The translations under genes and the position numbers were made by a program. Positions 59,217 to 64,000 of a stretch of DNA of 64,000 bases are shown here, one piece after another (the stretch's first letter is position 1; every line of letters begins with the position of its first letter). Source of the DNA: an uncultured Clostridia bacterium (GTDB lineage Bacteria; Bacillota; Clostridia; Peptostreptococcales; Anaerovoracaceae); NCBI GenBank assembly GCA_934271235.1, contig CAKQQT010000006.1, positions 62,001 through 126,000 on the forward strand, written 5' to 3'. A model generated the notes under the pieces. That model made no database searches. It saw only the letters and a program-made list of their open reading frames with translations, and was not told the origin of the DNA.

Positions 59217-60278
59217 ATGTTTGATAAACTCGATTTCATATTGGAAAAATACGAAGAACTGTCTCTGAAAGTTTCGGACCCGGACATCATCAACAATCAG
59301 AAGCTCTGGCAGAAACACATTAAAGAGATGGGCGAAATGGAGCCGATCGTCAACAAATACAGGGAATACAAAAAGGCAAAGGAGGCAGTCGCGGAAGCCA
59401 AAGAAATGCTGGATTCCGGCGATGAGGAGCTGCGCGAACTCGCCAAGATGGAAATTGCCGAATATGAAGATCAGATACCGGAGATGGAGGAACAGCTGAA
59501 GATCCTGCTGCTGCCGAAAGATCCGAACGATGAAAAGAATGTCATTCTGGAAGTCCGTGCCGGCACCGGCGGCGAAGAAGCCGCGCTGTTCGCGCAGGAT
59601 CTTCTGCGTATGTATCTGCGCTACGCGGAACGCCGCGGCTGGAAAGCCGAGATCATGGATTCCAACGATACCGGTATCGGCGGTATCAAGGAAGCCAGCG
59701 TGCTGATCAAGGGCAAGGGCGCTTATTCCAGACTTAAATACGAATCCGGTACGCACCGCGTACAGCGTGTGCCGGAAACCGAAAGCTCCGGTCGTATCCA
59801 TACGTCCGCCGCGACGGTTGCCGTGCTGCCGGAAGTCGACGACGTGGAAGTCGAGATCAATCCGAACGATGTCCGTGTCGACGTGTACCGGTCCTCCGGC
59901 AACGGCGGACAGTGCGTCAATACGACGGACTCCGCGGTACGTCTGACCCATATCCCGACCGGGTTGGTCGTAACTTGTCAGGATGAAAAGTCGCAGATCA
60001 AGAACAAGGACAAGGCGTTCAAGGTACTCCGGTCGCGTCTGTACGATATGAAGCTGCAGGAGCAGAACGCGGAGATCTCGGCGGAGCGCCGCAGCCAGGT
60101 CGGCTCCGGTGACCGCAGTGAGCGTATCCGGACCTATAATTTCCCGCAGGGCAGGATCACGGATCACCGCATCGGTTTGACGATCTATAAATTAGACAGC
60201 TTTCTGGACGGCGACATTGACGAGATTATCGATGGTCTGATCACCAGCGACCAGGCAGAGAAGATGAAGAACTTCTAG
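59217..60278 (+). CDS. prfA: Peptide chain release factor 1
   Basis: A 353-residue class I release factor reading UAA and UAG. The GGQ hydrolysis motif is in [24 protein letters not shown] (about residue 230), and its glutamine is the PrmC substrate. The PxT-type stop-codon region lies near [19 protein letters not shown] 59217 follows AAGGAG; longer frames from 59013 run into the repeat element. The gene for threonylcarbamoyl-AMP synthase follows 56 bases on, as is common in Firmicutes. Confidence 0.96.
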   Translation: MFDKLDFILEKYEELSLKVSDPDIINNQKLWQKHIKEMGEMEPIVNKYREYKKAKEAVAEAKEMLDSGDEELRELAKMEIAEYEDQIPEMEEQLKILLLPKDPNDEKNVILEVRAGTGGEEAALFAQDLLRMYLRYAERRGWKAEIMDSNDTGIGGIKEASVLIKGKGAYSRLKYESGTHRVQRVPETESSGRIHTSAATVAVLPEVDDVEVEINPNDVRVDVYRSSGNGGQCVNTTDSAVRLTHIPTGLVVTCQDEKSQIKNKDKAFKVLRSRLYDMKLQEQNAEISAERRSQVGSGDRSERIRTYNFPQGRITDHRIGLTIYKLDSFLDGDIDEIIDGLITSDQAEKMKNF

Positions 60279-60334
60279 GCGTTGCCGCAAGGCAGCAAGG
60301 CCAGAGCGAAGCTCGTTCGCCTGACGCGGATGGG

Positions 60335-61381
60335 ATGGAGGCAATTTTGGATACAAGAATTTTAGGAACAACAGAAGCAGATATCAAGCTGGCGGCGGAG
60401 ATCATCCGAAACGGCGGACTGGTCGCGTTTCCGACGGAAACCGTTTATGGTCTGGGTGCGGACGCGCTGAACGCGGAGGCTGTAGGGAAAGTGTATGCGG
60501 CCAAAGGAAGACCGTCGGATAATCCGATGATCGTGCATATTTCGCACAGAGAGGATATGAAAAAACTGACCGACGGGATCACGCCGGATGTAGAAACACT
60601 GATGGATGCTTTCTGGCCGGGACCGCTGACGATGGTGGTGCCTGCCAAAGAGATCATACCGAAGGTCACGACCGGCGGACTTGCAACGGTCGGCGTCCGG
60701 ATGCCGGAAGATCCGACAGCCAGAGCGCTGATCACCAAGGCCGGTGTGCCGATCGCGGCGCCGAGCGCCAACCTTTCCGGAAAGCCCAGCCCGACGCGCT
60801 ACAGCCATGTGGCGGAGGACCTGGACGGACGGATCGACGCGATCATCGCGGGCGGTGACTGCAAGGCCGGGATCGAGTCTACTGTCGTGGATATGACCGG
60901 CGAAATACCGGCGATCCTGCGTCCCGGCGTGATCACACAGGCGATGCTCCGCCAAGCACTCGGCAAGGAAGTGACGGTCGATCCGGCGCTTCTGCAAAAG
61001 CCGGACATCTTCAACAACGGCGGAGACGGACTGCTGCAGACGGGTCGTGATTTTCACCCGAAGGCACCCGGCATGAAATACAAGCACTACGCGCCGAAAG
61101 CGGAAATGATCATCTTCAGCGGCGAACGCAAAAAGGTGAAACTGGCGATGGCGGAAGAAAAAATGAAACGTGCGGAGCAGGGACAAAAGGTCGAGATCAT
61201 CGTCTATGACGACGCGGACACCGAAACCGCCGCGCATGACTTTTTCGCAAGACTTCGGGCCTGTGACAAAGCAAACGTGGACGTGATCCTGGCGGCGGCG
61301 CTGCGGGAAGACGGCGTTGGATTCGCGGTGATGAACCGGATGTTCAAATCCGCGGGATATAATATAAAGGAGGTTCTGTAA
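60335..61381 (+). CDS. Threonylcarbamoyl-AMP synthase
   Basis: A 348-residue two-domain Sua5/YwlC-type enzyme making threonylcarbamoyl-AMP for the t6A37 modification of ANN-decoding tRNAs. The YrdC domain has NGGLVAFPTETVYGLGADALN, KVYAAKGRPSDNPMIVHI and PSANLSGKPSPTRYSHV. The C-terminal Sua5 domain starts near APGMKYKHYAPKAEM. ATG 60335 is given; TTG 60347 is an alternative, as GGAGG lies 5 bases before it. The stop overlaps the rpiB start (TAATG). Confidence 0.94.
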   Translation: MEAILDTRILGTTEADIKLAAEIIRNGGLVAFPTETVYGLGADALNAEAVGKVYAAKGRPSDNPMIVHISHREDMKKLTDGITPDVETLMDAFWPGPLTMVVPAKEIIPKVTTGGLATVGVRMPEDPTARALITKAGVPIAAPSANLSGKPSPTRYSHVAEDLDGRIDAIIAGGDCKAGIESTVVDMTGEIPAILRPGVITQAMLRQALGKEVTVDPALLQKPDIFNNGGDGLLQTGRDFHPKAPGMKYKHYAPKAEMIIFSGERKKVKLAMAEEKMKRAEQGQKVEIIVYDDADTETAAHDFFARLRACDKANVDVILAAALREDGVGFAVMNRMFKSAGYNIKEVL

Positions 61382-61812
61382 TGAAAATTGCAGTTGCATC
61401 AGACCACGGCGGATTCGCGCTGAAGGAACTGGTCAAGAAACATTTGGAAGAGAGAAAACTGGAGGTTGTGGATCTGGGGACCCATTCCGAAGAATCCGTG
61501 GACTATCCGATCTACGGAAAACGCTGCGCGGAAGCAGTCGCTTCGGGCGAGGCAGACCTCGGCGTCGTATGCTGCGGTACCGGAATCGGTATTTCGATCG
61601 CGGCCAACAAGGTCAAGGGGATCCGCTGCGGTCTCTGTACTTCGGTCGAGATGGCGCACCTGACCAAGCAGCACAATAACGCCAACATGATCGCGCTCGG
61701 CGGCAGAACGACCGCGCCGGAACTCGCGCTTGCGATCGTTGATGAATGGCTGGACACTGCGTTTGAGGGCGGCAGGCACCAGAGACGTGTGGACATGCTC
61801 GACGAGATGTAA
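61381..61812 (+). CDS. rpiB: Ribose-5-phosphate isomerase B
   Basis: A 143-residue RpiB/LacAB-family enzyme interconverting ribose-5- and ribulose-5-phosphate. It shows IAVASDHGGFALKELVKKHL, VDYPIYGKRCAEAV, the catalytic-cysteine region GVVCCGTGIGISIAANKVKGIRCGLC and HNNANMIALGGR. AAAGGAGG precedes the ATG, which overlaps the stop of the previous gene. It is part of the prfA to tyrS gene string. Confidence 0.96.
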   Translation: MKIAVASDHGGFALKELVKKHLEERKLEVVDLGTHSEESVDYPIYGKRCAEAVASGEADLGVVCCGTGIGISIAANKVKGIRCGLCTSVEMAHLTKQHNNANMIALGGRTTAPELALAIVDEWLDTAFEGGRHQRRVDMLDEM

Positions 61813-61927
61813 GCTCTGCTTGCGCATTTTCACGGGAAACCCGGACAGGCTCCGAAAGCGGCCGTAAAAAAGAAAACGATACAACAAAGTAAATCATGAA
61901 AAATCAATGAGATAAAGGAGAAAAATG

Positions 61928-62557
61928 ATGGGAAAAGTATTAGTATTCGATCATCCGTTAATTCAGCACAAAGTGACTCTGATGAGAAAGACAGAAACAA
62001 ACAACAAGGAATTCAGAGAACTCGCAAAAGAAGTCGTAACCCTCATGGGCTATGAAGCAACCAGAAATCTTCCGCTGATGGATGTGGAGATCGAAACGCC
62101 GATCTGCAAAACGACACAAAAAATGCTCAAGGGCGAAGACATCGCCATCGTACCGATCCTCAGAGCAGGACTGGGCTTCGTAGACGGAATGCTGGCACTT
62201 TACCCGAACGCAAAGGTTGGACACGTTGGCCTTTATCGTGATCCGGACACCCATATGCCGGTAGAATATTACTGCAAGCTGCCGAAAGATATCGACAAGC
62301 GGACCATTTTCGTGGTTGACCCGATGCTGGCGACCGGCGGTTCGGCGATCGATGCGATCAACTCCATCAAAGCACGCGGCGGCAAGGATATCATCTTCAT
62401 GTGCCTGATCGCGGCGCCGGAAGGCATCGAAGCACTGCAGAAAGCGCATCCGGATGTAGACATCTACATTGCGCAGCAGGATGAAAAACTGAATGAACAT
62501 GCGTACATCGTTCCGGGACTCGGCGATGCAGGCGATAGATTGTTCGGTACGAAGTAG
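61928..62557 (+). CDS. upp: Uracil phosphoribosyltransferase
   Basis: A 209-residue salvage enzyme making UMP from uracil and PRPP. It shows [19 protein letters not shown] at the start, the [15 protein letters not shown] uracil/GTP loop, the PRPP loop [16 protein letters not shown] (about residues 128-143) and the C-terminal [15 protein letters not shown]. Two ATGs lie in tandem; 61928 is preferred since AAAGGAG is 7 bases away and the product then matches the usual 209 residues. The gap to rpiB is 115 bases with no obvious regulatory RNA. Confidence 0.96.
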   Translation: MGKVLVFDHPLIQHKVTLMRKTETNNKEFRELAKEVVTLMGYEATRNLPLMDVEIETPICKTTQKMLKGEDIAIVPILRAGLGFVDGMLALYPNAKVGHVGLYRDPDTHMPVEYYCKLPKDIDKRTIFVVDPMLATGGSAIDAINSIKARGGKDIIFMCLIAAPEGIEALQKAHPDVDIYIAQQDEKLNEHAYIVPGLGDAGDRLFGTK

Positions 62558-62569
62558 GAGGAAAACAGA

Positions 62570-63910
62570 ATGAAATTTGATTTTATCCCGGACAGCGTGA
62601 GCCACTTTGATAATGCTTACGATGTTCTGAAAGAGAGAGGCTTTATCGAGCAGTCCACCAATGAGGAAGAGATCCGTAAACTGCTGCAGAACGAGAAAGT
62701 CAAATTCTACATCGGTTTCGACCCGACTGCGGATTGTCTGCACGTCGGACACTTCATGCAGGTCATCATCATGATGTATATGCAGAAATACGGACACACC
62801 CCGGTCGTTCTGATCGGCGGCGGCACCGGCATGGTCGGCGACCCATCCGGACGTACCGATATGCGTAAGGTCATGACGATCGAAACCATCGAAAACAACT
62901 GCAACCAGTTCAAGAAGCTGTTCGACCGCTTCCTGGATTTTGATGACGAATGGGAATATGTCGGTAATGAGGGCGTTTACACACCGGGACACGAGAACAA
63001 AGAACCGGAGCCGGGCAAAGCCGTTGCGGTCAACAACGCAAGATGGCTCAGACTGCTGAACTATATCGATTTCCTGCGGGAGGTCGGTACCCAGTTCAAC
63101 ATCAACAACATGCTGCGTGCGGAATGCTTCAAGCAGAGAATGGAACGCGAAGGCGGCCTGACGATGTTCGAACTGAACTATATGCTGATGCAGAGCTACG
63201 ACTTCATGGTCATGGCGCGCGACTTCGACGTCAAGATCGAATTCGGCGGCAACGACCAGTGGTCCAACATCATCGGTGGCGTAGATCTGACTCGTAAGAT
63301 GGCAGGCAAAGAAGTTTACGGTATGACGTTCTCACTCCTGACCAACTCCGAGGGCCAGAAGATGGGCAAGACCGCGAAGGGCGCGCTGTGGCTCAACGCG
63401 GAAAAGACCAGTCCGTACGAATTCTTCCAGTACTGGAGAAATGTCGCGGATGCGGACGTTAACAAATGCCTGCGCATGCTGACCTTCCTGCCGATGGACG
63501 AAGTCAACCGGCTGTCCGCGCTGGAAGGCGCCGAGATCAACCATGCCAAGGAAGTCCTGGCTTACGAGGTCACCAAGCTGGTACACGGCGAAGAGGAAGC
63601 GAAGAAAGCGCTCGACGGCGCGCGTGCGGCCTTTGGCGGCGGCGGCGACATGGCGAATGTTCCGACGACCAAGATGGACAGAGCCAGATTCGAAGGCGAA
63701 GGCATCGGCGTTGTAACACTCATTAAGGAACTGGGACTGGTACCGAACACCAGCGAGGGCTTCCGCACGATCGAGCAGGGCGGACTGACACTTGCCGGAA
63801 ACAAGGTCACTGACCGTAAGATGAACGTGACGGCGGATCTGTTTGACGCGGACGGCAAACTGCTGATCCAGAAAGGCAAAAAGAAGTTCCATATGGTGGA
63901 ATTGGGCTGA
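62570..63910 (+). CDS. tyrS: Tyrosyl-tRNA synthetase
   Basis: A 446-residue class I aminoacyl-tRNA synthetase. It shows the HIGH-type motif [16 protein letters not shown] (about residues 48-63), [20 protein letters not shown], the tyrosine-binding [27 protein letters not shown], the KMSKS-type [14 protein letters not shown] (about 263) and a C-terminal S4 domain ([20 protein letters not shown]). GGAGG precedes the start. It is 12 bases after upp, leaving no room for a T-box leader of its own. The stop overlaps the start of the last, partial gene. Confidence 0.96.
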   Translation: MKFDFIPDSVSHFDNAYDVLKERGFIEQSTNEEEIRKLLQNEKVKFYIGFDPTADCLHVGHFMQVIIMMYMQKYGHTPVVLIGGGTGMVGDPSGRTDMRKVMTIETIENNCNQFKKLFDRFLDFDDEWEYVGNEGVYTPGHENKEPEPGKAVAVNNARWLRLLNYIDFLREVGTQFNINNMLRAECFKQRMEREGGLTMFELNYMLMQSYDFMVMARDFDVKIEFGGNDQWSNIIGGVDLTRKMAGKEVYGMTFSLLTNSEGQKMGKTAKGALWLNAEKTSPYEFFQYWRNVADADVNKCLRMLTFLPMDEVNRLSALEGAEINHAKEVLAYEVTKLVHGEEEAKKALDGARAAFGGGGDMANVPTTKMDRARFEGEGIGVVTLIKELGLVPNTSEGFRTIEQGGLTLAGNKVTDRKMNVTADLFDADGKLLIQKGKKKFHMVELG

Positions 63911-64000
63911 TGAAAACGATAGGGATTGTCGCCGTACGCAGAGACACGGCAATGTTTTTGAAACAGCAATTAGACAATCTTTTCGCAGGAATGGTAAAAG
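63910..64000 (+). CDS. Unidentified protein, N-terminal fragment (partial)
   Basis: Only 30 codons are in the window, reading [20 protein letters not shown] and then LDNLFAGMVK. The ATG overlaps the tyrS stop (TGATG), so it is cotranscribed with tyrS. The KxIGIVA...TA..L..QL...F pattern resembles the start of PrpR-N-type sensory domains found on some sigma-54 activators, but this is too short to decide. Confidence 0.4.
   Translation, partial: MKTIGIVAVRRDTAMFLKQQLDNLFAGMVK

Noticed and set aside
62558..62569. T-box leader for tyrS
   Set aside because: Only 12 bases separate upp and tyrS, so no leader of that type can fit.

Overview
The window looks like chromosome of an anaerobic, spore-lineage Clostridia (Firmicutes) of moderate GC. 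The evidence is strong AGGAGG-type ribosome binding sites, SpoIIR, a SipL-like SPOCS/LysM protein, a class B sortase, 3-hydroxybutyryl-CoA dehydrogenase, glutamate formimidoyltransferase and the rho/DUF1385/prmC and rpmE/prfA gene order. I see no tRNA, rRNA, prophage, insertion-sequence transposase or CRISPR array. The species cannot be named from the sequence.

Layout. 0-2 kb: end of ftcD, a GntR regulator and a class B sortase. 1.9-10.3 kb: a tightly packed operon, larE-larB-larC (synthesis of the nickel-pincer nucleotide cofactor of lactate racemase and relatives) followed by two Opp/Dpp/Nik-type permeases, a lipoprotein substrate-binding protein and one polypeptide carrying both ABC ATPase domains. 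Nickel uptake for the cofactor is the natural hypothesis. 10.3-14.3 kb: an inverted-repeat element, a DUF4430 lipoprotein, an amidohydrolase-fold protein lacking recognisable metal ligands, and a CofE-like ligase. 14.4-18.1 kb: an ECF sigma factor, a membrane-anchored likely anti-sigma protein, small secreted proteins (one frameshifted), a membrane protein and a lipoprotein. 18.2-35 kb: Hsp20, DUF2284 protein, alanine racemase, GntR, SNF-type Na+ symporter, CvpA, an AAA ATPase, TadA, IspE, GntR, the two sporulation proteins and an HtrA protease. 35-44 kb: phosphosugar mutase, Hsp33, D-Ala-D-Ala ligase, DUF1934, DUF1846, a ClC transporter, an XRE regulator and Hbd.

44-64 kb: the conserved translation/termination neighbourhood (rho, DUF1385, prmC, rpmE, prfA, threonylcarbamoyl-AMP synthase, rpiB, upp, tyrS). 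It is interrupted between prmC and rpmE by about 11 kb carrying a minus-strand three-gene operon and a divergent SNF2/SWIM helicase. The first gene of that operon encodes a 1614-residue protein that appears to combine an HD phosphohydrolase, a helical-repeat middle, a NadD-like nucleotidyltransferase and a phosphoribosyltransferase-like end. It is the most unusual protein in the window. A pair of about 300-bp inverted-repeat elements (10.35 and 58.8 kb), diverged copies of one family, is the clearest unexplained DNA structure.
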